Below are positions 7,177 to 12,847 of a stretch of DNA of 12,847 nt, piece by piece. This DNA comes from Bacteroidia bacterium (GTDB taxonomy: Bacteria > Bacteroidota > Bacteroidia > Bacteroidales > GCA-2748055). The stretch spans positions 1 through 12,847 of the forward strand of contig JAUVKN010000091.1 of the NCBI GenBank assembly GCA_030596245.1, given 5' to 3'. The notes beneath the pieces were generated by a model that ran no database searches, was not told the DNA's origin, and saw only the letters and a list, made by a program, of their open reading frames with translations. A program made the position numbers and the translations under genes. Within the stretch, counting starts at the first letter, position 1. The number at the start of each line of letters is the position of its first letter.

Positions 7177-8268
7177 ATGAAAAAGAACCTCTTCAACTTA
7201 ATCCTCTTAGGGATTTTCTTACTAGTATCCGTGACAACAGGAGCCCAGATCCAACATCCCGAGAATGGTTTTGTGTTTGATGATTCTGAGGTGCCACGCA
7301 TCGACATCACAATTTCTGCTTCGAATCTGGAAAACCTCTATGCTGATCCAACCAGTGATCTGGAGTATCAGGCACTCTTCAGGTTTACCCGCAACGATAG
7401 CATTGAGGAGTTGATGGATATTGGATTAAGATTCAGGGGGAATGTATACTCAAGGGCTAAGCAAAAAAAATCATTCCGGATCTCCTTTAATTCATTTGAC
7501 CGTGGAAGGGATTTTCACGGGATCGAAAAGATGAACCTGAATGCTGAAACCAATGATCCTTCATTAATCAGGTCTAAACTGAGCTGGAACTTGTATAGAT
7601 ACCTGGGCGTGGCCGGTCTTCGCAGCAATCATGTTCTACTTTATATCAATAACACTTTTTACGGGGTGTACATCAATACCGAGCACATTGATGAGAAATA
7701 TGTCCGTTCACGATTCGGAACGAATGATGGGAACCTCTATAAATGCCTGTGGCCCGCCGATCTTACTTACATTGATGAGAACCAGGATTCATATAAGCTT
7801 GAGAACGATGGTGAACGGGTCTATGAATTGAACATCAACGAAGAGTGGGATGATTACGAAGATCTGACCCGATTGATCTCGGTCCTGGAGAAAAATAACA
7901 GTTTACAATTGCGGGACGAGCTTGAAAAAGTGATCAATGTGCAACAGTACCTGAAAACCATGGCTGTGGATGTGATGACCGGAAATTGGGACGGTTATAT
8001 TGGAAATAGGAATAATTATTTTCTCTACCGGGATCAGGTGACGGGCAGGTTTGAGTTTATTCCCTATGACCTGGACAATACCTTTGGGATTGACTGGTTA
8101 GGAGAGGATTGGTCAGATCGTTCCATCTACGACTGGCACCGGGAGGAGCGGCCCCTGTATGTCAAGATCCTCCAGGTGGATGAATACCGGGAACAGTTTA
8201 CTGTGTATATTAAGAAACTGGCTGATTATATGACTTCCAATGACCTGAACCAGGAGATGGAACGCTAG
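7177..8268 (+). CDS. CotH-kinase family protein, N-terminal part ending at an in-frame TAG
   Basis: 363 residues to the premature TAG. MKKNLFNLILLGIFLLVSVTTGAQ is a clear Sec signal peptide, which favours ATG 7177 over the in-frame ATG at 7168. The CotH domain covers about residues 40-360: IDITISASNLENLYA, GLRFRGNVYSRAKQKKSFRISFN, NDPSLIRSKLSWNLYRYLG, LYINNTFYGVYINTEHIDEKYV, GNLYKCLWPADL, NWDGYIGNRNNYFLY (270-284) and PYDLDNTFGIDW (296-307). CotH proteins of spore formers are atypical protein kinases, and the last two motifs are its likely Asn/Asp metal- and ATP-binding positions; the substrate of secreted Bacteroidetes members is unknown. The core motifs are all before the stop, but the last helices of the domain and both C-terminal domains come after it. 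Without readthrough, the product would lack its T9SS export signal. The start overlaps or abuts the namZ stop, so the pair forms an operon. Confidence 0.85.
   Translation: MKKNLFNLILLGIFLLVSVTTGAQIQHPENGFVFDDSEVPRIDITISASNLENLYADPTSDLEYQALFRFTRNDSIEELMDIGLRFRGNVYSRAKQKKSFRISFNSFDRGRDFHGIEKMNLNAETNDPSLIRSKLSWNLYRYLGVAGLRSNHVLLYINNTFYGVYINTEHIDEKYVRSRFGTNDGNLYKCLWPADLTYIDENQDSYKLENDGERVYELNINEEWDDYEDLTRLISVLEKNNSLQLRDELEKVINVQQYLKTMAVDVMTGNWDGYIGNRNNYFLYRDQVTGRFEFIPYDLDNTFGIDWLGEDWSDRSIYDWHREERPLYVKILQVDEYREQFTVYIKKLADYMTSNDLNQEMER
8266..8268 (+). other. In-frame TAG splitting the cotH gene
   Basis: The codons read ...GAG ATG GAA CGC TAG AAG CAG CAG ATT... The frame continues without another stop to 9435, and the residues on both sides form one amphipathic stretch (NQEMER - KQQISSHV) leading into DPYYPLDWGY, which belongs to the CotH domain end. 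No frameshift is needed to join the parts, so a single base change explains it (for example from TTG, CAG, AAG or GAG). TAG also ends mltF (4299-4301) and this reading frame itself (9433-9435), so it is not generally recoded. Confidence 0.93.
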
Positions 8269-9435
8269 AAGCAGCAGATTAGCTCCCATGTTGGCTTAGA
8301 TCCATACTATCCCCTGGACTGGGGTTATGAGTATGCTGATTTTGAGAATGCCCTTACCAGTGGGTGGGGAGGACATGTGCCCTATGGTGTGCAGGAGTAT
8401 GCAGGAATTCGTGCTGCCAGTGCCCTGGCAGAATGCATCCAGGCCGATGCGTCTCCCCTTATCTCTCATGCCAGAATCCTGCCTGCAACGGGTAGAATTG
8501 AGATGGACTGGGTAACAGAAGATGATGATCCTGGTTTTACCACCACCCTTCATTACCGGGTCGATGGATCGGAATGGGAGTCCATACTGTTTGATACCCC
8601 TGTGGAAACAGATGCGGTGTCGGGGCTCCAGACCTACAGGTATTCCATGCTTTCTTTGGCTGAAGAGGTGGAAGTGGACCTCTATTTTACCGCCATGGAC
8701 CAGGCCGGACAAGAGACACGCTATCCGGCTACCTTTCAAACCGTCTCTTTTCCGCTGATATCCGGACCTTTGTATATTAATGAGTTCATGGCTTCCAACA
8801 GTAGTATCAGAATGGATGAATATGGTGAGTATGACGACTGGGTTGAGATTTATAATCCAACCGATACACAGGTGTGGTTGGGCGATATCTACCTGAGTGA
8901 TGACATGGGGGTACCGGGAAGATATAAATTTCCGGATGAGTACATTGATCCTGCGGGGTACCATATGGTATGGCTTGACGGAGAACCGGAACAGGGAATC
9001 TACCATGCATCTTTTAAGATAAATAAGGGTGGAGAAGAGCTGCGCTTGTCTGAGCGCCCAGCCAACGGATTTAGCCTCATGGATTCCATTACCTTTGGCT
9101 CACAGGTAACCGATATCTCCATGGGGCGTTTAATTGATGGGGGAACCGAATGGGTCGCATTCGCAGGACCAACGCCAGGCTACTCCAACCTATCCACTGG
9201 ATGGGAGGAGGCTCCGGTTGAAACTCTGACTCTAACCCTCTATCCCAACCCGGTCAGTGACGGAACCCTCCATTTCAGCAGGAGGGTATCGGGAGCAATT
9301 TACAATGTCATGGGACAGAAAATGATGGAACTGGTGGATACAGAACAGGCCAATGTGGCAAACTTTGCGGCAGGAATGTACATCTTCAGGTCCATTGAAG
9401 GAGAATCAAAACAGTTTCTGGTTGCAGGCAATTAG
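8269..9435 (+). pseudogene. C-terminal part of the split cotH gene: CotH end, Ig-like region, lamin-tail domain, T9SS sorting domain
   Basis: 388 codons in the same frame as the upstream part; with the TAG restored the protein would be about 752 residues. Residues ~1-60 finish the CotH domain (DPYYPLDWGYEYADF, GGHVPYGVQEY). Residues ~65-160 look like an Ig/FN3-like beta domain (HYRVDGSEWESI, VDLYFTAMDQAGQET). Residues ~167-306 are a lamin-tail domain (LYINEFMASNSS, DDWVEIYNPTDT, FKINKGGEELRLS, GPTPGYSN). Residues ~323-388 are a type A T9SS C-terminal domain (LTLYPNPVSDG, YNVMGQKM, FAAGMYIFRSIEG), which directs export through the outer membrane and surface attachment. No start codon here has a convincing upstream signal; the GTG at 8377 would cut into the CotH domain. 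The 3' end faces the helicase gene across 30 bases with no clear terminator. Confidence 0.85.
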
Positions 9436-9465
9436 AGGTGTTACCTGTTCTGCGGACCCTGGTGG

Positions 9466-10746
9466 TTAGTTCCTCTTAGTACTTCTTCCTCCGGACTGTT
9501 TGCCCCTGTATTTACCGCCAGAGCTCCTTCCACCAGAGCTCCTTCCACCAGAGCTCTTACCGTATCTGCCACTTTGCCCCCTGCCTCTGTATTTGGCGGG
9601 ATTGTATTCGGGTGCTTCCCCAAACTGTTCAGGTACCATGGCTTTAGTGACAACATCTCCAAGCAACTTCTCAATTCTGGAAAACTTGGATTGTTCCTGT
9701 TCACTGATCAGGGTGATGGCCACGCCTTCTGACTCAGCCCGTGCGGTCCGGCCGATCCTGTGAATGTAATCTTCCCCCTCGTGAGGAACGTCATAATTGA
9801 TGATGAGTTCGATGTTGTCGATATCGATCCCCCGGGACAGGAGGTCGGTGGCCACCAATATGTGTAGTTTCCGGTTCCGGAACTGGAGCATAATCTCTTC
9901 GCGGGTTTTCTGATCAAGGTCGGAATGGATGTCCTGTGCCAGCAAACCTTCTCTTTTCAGTTGTCGACCCAGTTGTTTGGCCGATAGTTTTGTGGAGCAG
10001 AAAACGATCACACTCTTCAGGTCACGTCCCTTCAAAAGGTGTGTAACCAGTGGGAGCTTTTGGGTTTCATAAACCACATAGGCCACCTGAAGCACCTTAT
10101 CAACAGGTTTTGAGATAGCAATACTCACCTCCACGGGATTGTTCAACACCTTTTTTGCCAGGGTACGGATCTTGTCTGGCATGGTGGCAGCAAACATTAG
10201 ATTCTGTCGCTGCCTGGGAATGTGCTGGATAATCTTCATGATATCATCATAAAATCCCATATCCAGCATCCGGTCCGCCTCATCCAGGATCAGGTACTGC
10301 AATTCGTCAAAATTTACATAGGAACTGTTCAGATGTGCAATCATTCTGCCGGGAGTGCAGATCACAACCTCGGTTCCCTCGGAAAGTGCTTTTTTCTCCC
10401 TGGCAAACAACTGACCATCACCTCCCCCATAAACCGCAATGGAACTCACATCCGTAAAATAGGAGAAGCCTTCCATCTGCTGGTCGATCTGCATGGCCAG
10501 TTCGCGGGTGGGAACGATCACCAGTGCACGGGTCTTATTGGATTCCCTTGTAGCAATAATATTCTGGATCACGGGAAGCAGAAAAGCCGCAGTCTTTCCG
10601 GTTCCGGTCTGTGCCGATCCGATGATGTCTTTTCCTTGAAGAATGGCCGGTATGGCCTTTTCCTGGATGGGTGTGGGTGATTCATACCCCATGGCTTCGA
10701 TCCCCTCCATCACTGAGGGATCAAATCCGAATTCACTAAAATTCAA
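9466..10746 (-). CDS. RhlE-type DEAD-box ATP-dependent RNA helicase
   Basis: 426 residues with the full DEAD-box set in order: Q motif (F6/F8 plus PTPIQ at 24-28), motif I AQTGTGKT (45-52), Ia PTRELA (79-84), Ib TPGR (131-134), II DEAD (155-158), III AAT (186-188; most members have SAT), V region ATDLLSRGIDI (299-309) and VI HRIGRTAR (329-336). The IHSDLDQKTREEIMLQF segment and the compact core fit the RhlE group, which unwinds RNA duplexes in ribosome assembly and RNA turnover. The tail (~387-426) is basic and Gly/Ser/Arg-rich with a repeated SSGGR unit, probably a flexible RNA-binding extension. The start is TTG: an in-frame TAG lies only three codons upstream, and the next ATG (M13) would remove the Q-motif phenylalanine. 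A TACATTTG box lies 29 bases upstream, within the 78-base gap after the aminotransferase gene, so it may have its own promoter. Confidence 0.93.
   Translation of the reverse strand: MNFSEFGFDPSVMEGIEAMGYESPTPIQEKAIPAILQGKDIIGSAQTGTGKTAAFLLPVIQNIIATRESNKTRALVIVPTRELAMQIDQQMEGFSYFTDVSSIAVYGGGDGQLFAREKKALSEGTEVVICTPGRMIAHLNSSYVNFDELQYLILDEADRMLDMGFYDDIMKIIQHIPRQRQNLMFAATMPDKIRTLAKKVLNNPVEVSIAISKPVDKVLQVAYVVYETQKLPLVTHLLKGRDLKSVIVFCSTKLSAKQLGRQLKREGLLAQDIHSDLDQKTREEIMLQFRNRKLHILVATDLLSRGIDIDNIELIINYDVPHEGEDYIHRIGRTARAESEGVAITLISEQEQSKFSRIEKLLGDVVTKAMVPEQFGEAPEYNPAKYRGRGQSGRYGKSSGGRSSGGRSSGGKYRGKQSGGRSTKRN
9518..9557 (-). repeat. Tandem 15-base repeat in the helicase tail
   Basis: On the plus strand CCAGAGCTCCTTCCA occurs at 9518-9532 and 9533-9547 exactly, and a third partial copy follows at 9548-9557 before diverging. 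In the protein this gives successive SSGGR units. The near-identical nucleotides, not just residues, suggest recent slippage expansion. Confidence 0.85.
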
Positions 10747-10774
10747 TTCTTTCTATCTAATGGTTAAAGCACCG

Positions 10775-10782
10775 CAAATGTA
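10775..10782 (-). promoter_or_regulatory. -7 promoter box for the RNA helicase gene
   Basis: On the minus strand TACATTTG matches TAnnTTTG exactly, 29 bases before the TTG start, and shares the ten bases ACTACATTTG with the box before the LolC/E-like gene. No clear -33 element is visible. It lies in the gap between the aminotransferase stop and the helicase start, so the helicase can be expressed separately from the genes upstream. Confidence 0.48.
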
Positions 10783-10824
10783 GTCATTAATTGAATACCC
10801 ACGTTTTTAGCAGAGCCTGGGGCA

Positions 10825-12024
10825 TTATAAGGTCCTTCCCGGATAAGCTTTCAATGCCTCGGCAAGTGTCTCCATGGCGAGGGACAGATCCTCCTTTTTC
10901 AACACATAGGCGATGCGTACCTCCTGCTTGCCCAGTCCCGGTGTGGAATAAAATCCGGATGCAGGAGCCATCATCACTGTCTGGTTTTTGTACTCGAAAT
11001 CGCTTAGGATCCACTGGGAAAAAATATCAGCATCGTCCACAGGCAGATGTACAACCGTATAGAATGCTCCTTTGGGTGTGGGACATATGACCCCCGGCAT
11101 CTGATTCAGGGCCTTCACCATGAAATCCCGGCGTTCATAATACTCCTTTATGACTTCCTCAAAGTAGGATGCAGGAGTGTCCAGTGCAGCTTCTCCGGCC
11201 ACCTGCCCGTAGGAAGGGGGACTCAGCCTGGCCTGGGCAAATTTCAGTGCTGTGGATATCACCTCTTTGTTCTTTGAAATAAGTGTTCCCACGCGCACTC
11301 CACACATGCTGTAACGTTTAGAGACGGAATCAAACATGATCACATGCTGTTCCAGCCCTTTCAGGTTCATGGCCGAAAAGTGCTTCTCCCCATCATAACA
11401 GAACTCCCTGTAAACCTCATCCGAGAATAGATACAGATCATGCTTTTTGACGATCTCCCCGAGCCTTTCCAACTCCTTCTGTGAATAGAGGTAGCCTGTG
11501 GGATTGTTGGGATTGCAGATGATGATCCCACGGGTTTTTGGTGTGATCGCTTTTTCAAACTCCTCCATGGGAGGAAGTGCAAATCCACTATGAATATCCG
11601 ATGTAATGGGTACGACCTTTACTCCTGCAGAGACGGAAAAACCATTGTAGTTTGCATAGAAAGGTTCAGGAACGATCACCTCTTCACCGGGATTGACAGT
11701 GGACATGAGTGCAAATGTAATGGCTTCCGACCCACCAGTTGTCACCAGCATCTCGGTATGATCCACATTGATTTCAATACCCTGGTAAAAGGCAGCCAGT
11801 TTTCGCCTGTAGCTTTCATTTCCGGCCGAATGGCTGTATTCGATCACCTTTGCCGTCATGTTTTTAACTGCTTCCCTCGCAACTTCCGGAGTTTTTATAT
11901 CGGGCTGACCGATGTTGAGGTGGTATACTATTCGCCCTCTTTTTTTCGCCTCTTCGGCATAGGGGACCAGTCTCCGGATGGGAGAAGCCGGCATCAGTTG
12001 TCCTTTTTTTGAAATAGTAGGCAA
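10825..12024 (-). CDS. Pyridoxal-phosphate-dependent aminotransferase, class I/II (aspartate aminotransferase-like)
   Basis: 399 residues, a full fold-type I aminotransferase. Visible motifs: YHLNIGQPDIKTP (34-46), IEYSHSAGNESYRRKLAAFY, TTGGSEAI (95-102), NPNNPTGYLYS (171-181, with the PLP-contacting Asn), SDEVYREF (201-208, Asp and Tyr around the PLP ring), FDSVSKRYSMCGVRVG (231-246) with K236 as the Schiff-base lysine, and R370 in VRIAYV as the likely substrate-carboxylate arginine. It transfers amino groups between amino acids and 2-oxo acids in the cytoplasm; the exact amino acid cannot be told from sequence. The start is TTG, which keeps the family-like MPTISKKGQLMPASPIRRLVP; the next ATG (M11) is possible. 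It begins 6 bases after the DUF1573 stop, so the two are probably co-transcribed although functionally unrelated. Confidence 0.92.
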   Translation of the reverse strand: MPTISKKGQLMPASPIRRLVPYAEEAKKRGRIVYHLNIGQPDIKTPEVAREAVKNMTAKVIEYSHSAGNESYRRKLAAFYQGIEINVDHTEMLVTTGGSEAITFALMSTVNPGEEVIVPEPFYANYNGFSVSAGVKVVPITSDIHSGFALPPMEEFEKAITPKTRGIIICNPNNPTGYLYSQKELERLGEIVKKHDLYLFSDEVYREFCYDGEKHFSAMNLKGLEQHVIMFDSVSKRYSMCGVRVGTLISKNKEVISTALKFAQARLSPPSYGQVAGEAALDTPASYFEEVIKEYYERRDFMVKALNQMPGVICPTPKGAFYTVVHLPVDDADIFSQWILSDFEYKNQTVMMAPASGFYSTPGLGKQEVRIAYVLKKEDLSLAMETLAEALKAYPGRTL

Positions 12025-12030
12025 AATGTC

Positions 12031-12447
12031 TTATTTTTCTGGGTGAAATACTTTTCCCTGGATTTGTAATTTTACCGGTGAGTTAGCAGCGGTTGAGAAG
12101 ACAAACACCGACTTCATAAAAGTGCCTGTCAGAGCAGTGTTATATTCCACAATGATCTCTCCAGAACCATTGGGTTTAATGGGTTCTCTTGGCCAGGTAG
12201 GTACGGTACATCCACATGAACTGCGAACCCGGTTGATTACAATGGCCTTTTTTCCAACATTTTTAAATTTGAAAGACCAGGTTCCGTCACCGTTCTTCGC
12301 AATCTCCCCGTAGTCGTGCTGATCCTCTTCAAACAATATCTCCTCTCCTCTTTCCATTGCATGCTCTTCCGGGTTATCTGCACACCCCAATAGCAACCCT
12401 CCCAGAAACACCAGCAATCCGATCCTTGAAATTAACTTCCCACCCAT
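12031..12447 (-). CDS. DUF1573 domain lipoprotein
   Basis: 138 residues. A signal peptide ending in GGLLLGC gives a lipobox with Cys22. The mature part is one DUF1573 domain, an Ig-like beta fold common in Bacteroidetes: DYGEIAKNGDGTWSFKFKNVGKKAIVI, SSCGCTVP (Cys78 and Cys80), a PREPIKPNGSGEIIVEYN stretch and GTFMKSVFVFSTAANSPVKLQIQGKV. The function of the family is unknown; the conserved CGC pair may form a disulfide or bind metal. The gene starts at an ATG with a TATTTTTG box 20 bases before it and is followed 6 bases later by the aminotransferase gene. Length is typical of single-domain members. Confidence 0.88.
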   Translation of the reverse strand: MGGKLISRIGLLVFLGGLLLGCADNPEEHAMERGEEILFEEDQHDYGEIAKNGDGTWSFKFKNVGKKAIVINRVRSSCGCTVPTWPREPIKPNGSGEIIVEYNTALTGTFMKSVFVFSTAANSPVKLQIQGKVFHPEK

Positions 12448-12466
12448 CTAATCTTTGTTTGAAAAT

Positions 12467-12474
12467 CAAAAATA
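12467..12474 (-). promoter_or_regulatory. -7 promoter box for the DUF1573-aminotransferase unit
   Basis: On the minus strand TATTTTTG matches TAnnTTTG, 20 bases before the ATG at 12447. It lies in the 89-base divergent spacer shared with the patatin gene. No obvious -33 TTTG is present. Confidence 0.42.
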
Positions 12475-12536
12475 CCTAATTTTCCTGAAGCGGGAAATGA
12501 TTATCTTCATATTATGAGAAAATCGAATTAAAGTAT

Positions 12537-12847
12537 ATGAAACAGAAAGTAGCACTTGTATTGTCTGGAGGAGGTGCCAGAGGGATTGCCCATATTGGTG
12601 TAATCGAAGAGCTTATAAATCAGGGGTTTGAAATCACCTCCATTGCAGGGACATCCATGGGATCTCTTGTGGGAGGGGTTTATGCAGTAGGTAAACTTGA
12701 AGAGTTAAAAATACCGTATGTGGCCATTGCCGCAGACCTCCTTCAGAGAGAGGAAGTAGCTTTTTCAGAAGGAAGTATTTATGAAGCCATTCGGGCATCC
12801 ATTTCCATTCCAACTGTAATGACACTCAGCAGGTTCTCGCCGGATAT
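12537..12847 (+). CDS. Patatin-like phospholipase (partial, runs off the window), with apparent internal in-frame deletion
   Basis: 103 codons are visible; the 3' end is outside the window. It begins MKQKVALVLSGGGARGIAHIG, holding the oxyanion loop GGGARG (11-16), and GTSMGS (38-43) holds the nucleophile Ser40 in GxSxG. This is the RssA/PNPLA group of patatin-like serine lipases, which hydrolyse phospholipid or acyl esters with a Ser-Asp dyad; the Asp (DGG) would lie past the edge. After GGVYAVGKLEEL (46-57) the sequence goes straight to KIPYVAIAADL (58-68) and EGSIYEAIRASISIP. In relatives as I recall them these blocks are separated by roughly 50-60 residues. The junction carries EELK, a motif that could occur at both ends of the missing block. 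The gene is divergent from the DUF1573 gene; no clear promoter box is visible. Confidence 0.82.
   Translation, partial: MKQKVALVLSGGGARGIAHIGVIEELINQGFEITSIAGTSMGSLVGGVYAVGKLEELKIPYVAIAADLLQREEVAFSEGSIYEAIRASISIPTVMTLSRFSPD

Noticed and set aside
8266..8268. TAG recoded as an amino acid (for example pyrrolysine or a TAG-reassigned code)
   Set aside because: TAG ends mltF at 4299-4301 and this frame at 9433-9435, so TAG is a working stop in this genome, and no recoding structure is apparent after 8268.
8296..9006. 236-codon open frame on the minus strand
   Set aside because: It lies opposite the LTD/CotH C-terminal coding sequence, has no recognisable domain, and the plus frame has clear conserved motifs; it is a shadow of biased codon use.
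9436..9446. AGGT-GTT-ACCT hairpin between cotH and the helicase as a bidirectional terminator
   Set aside because: Only four base pairs and no T tract on either side; too weak to call.
10222..10680. 152-codon plus-strand frame inside the helicase gene
   Set aside because: It is antisense to the DEAD-box motifs; the minus frame is unmistakable.

Overview
The window comes from a member of the Bacteroidota (Bacteroidetes). Three lines of evidence support this. The 23S/5S rRNA ends read like that phylum. The genes encode phylum-typical products: a Bacteroidetes-type putative porin, a surface CotH protein with a type IX secretion (T9SS) C-terminal domain, and a DUF1573 lipoprotein. Several gene starts lack a Shine-Dalgarno sequence and instead have a TAnnTTTG-like -7 box about 20-30 bases upstream. 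Base composition looks even and moderate throughout, and there is no phage, IS, integrase, CRISPR or tRNA signal. It reads as a core chromosomal segment downstream of an rRNA operon.

Layout. 1-~403: 3' end of a 23S rRNA gene. ~456-566: 5S rRNA, followed by a strong intrinsic terminator (573-605). 606-806: non-coding spacer holding a large near-perfect hairpin (650-690). 807-2774: putative outer-membrane beta-barrel (Porin_10 type). 2796-4301: MltF-like lytic transglycosylase lipoprotein. Convergent with these and read leftwards: a LolC/E-type permease (5949-4705) followed with no gap by a NUDIX/CoA-pyrophosphatase-like gene (4704-4249), which overlaps the 3' end of mltF by 53 bases. Divergent from the permease across about 56 bases and read rightwards: a NamZ-type exo-N-acetylmuramidase lipoprotein (6006-7175), then a CotH-kinase / lamin-tail / T9SS-CTD surface protein (7177-9435) interrupted by one in-frame TAG at 8266-8268. 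Read leftwards from 12447: a DUF1573 lipoprotein, a class I/II aminotransferase and a RhlE-type DEAD-box RNA helicase (ending at 9466). At the right edge, read rightwards: the start of a patatin-like phospholipase (12537 to beyond the window).

How the genes fit together. Much of the window concerns the cell envelope: peptidoglycan turnover (MltF, NamZ), lipoprotein release from the inner membrane (LolC/E-like), three predicted lipoproteins (MltF, NamZ, DUF1573), an outer-membrane barrel and a T9SS-exported surface protein. No new multi-gene system is evident.

The most notable signal is damage to otherwise ordinary genes. There is a single nonsense codon in cotH. The NUDIX gene has lost, in frame, the EExG half of its catalytic box. 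The patatin gene seems to lack, in frame, a block between its nucleophile region and its next conserved strand. The two losses preserve frame, so they could be real gene decay, strain-specific deletions, or collapses at short repeats during assembly. Family comparisons here are from memory of the families; no search or alignment could be run.
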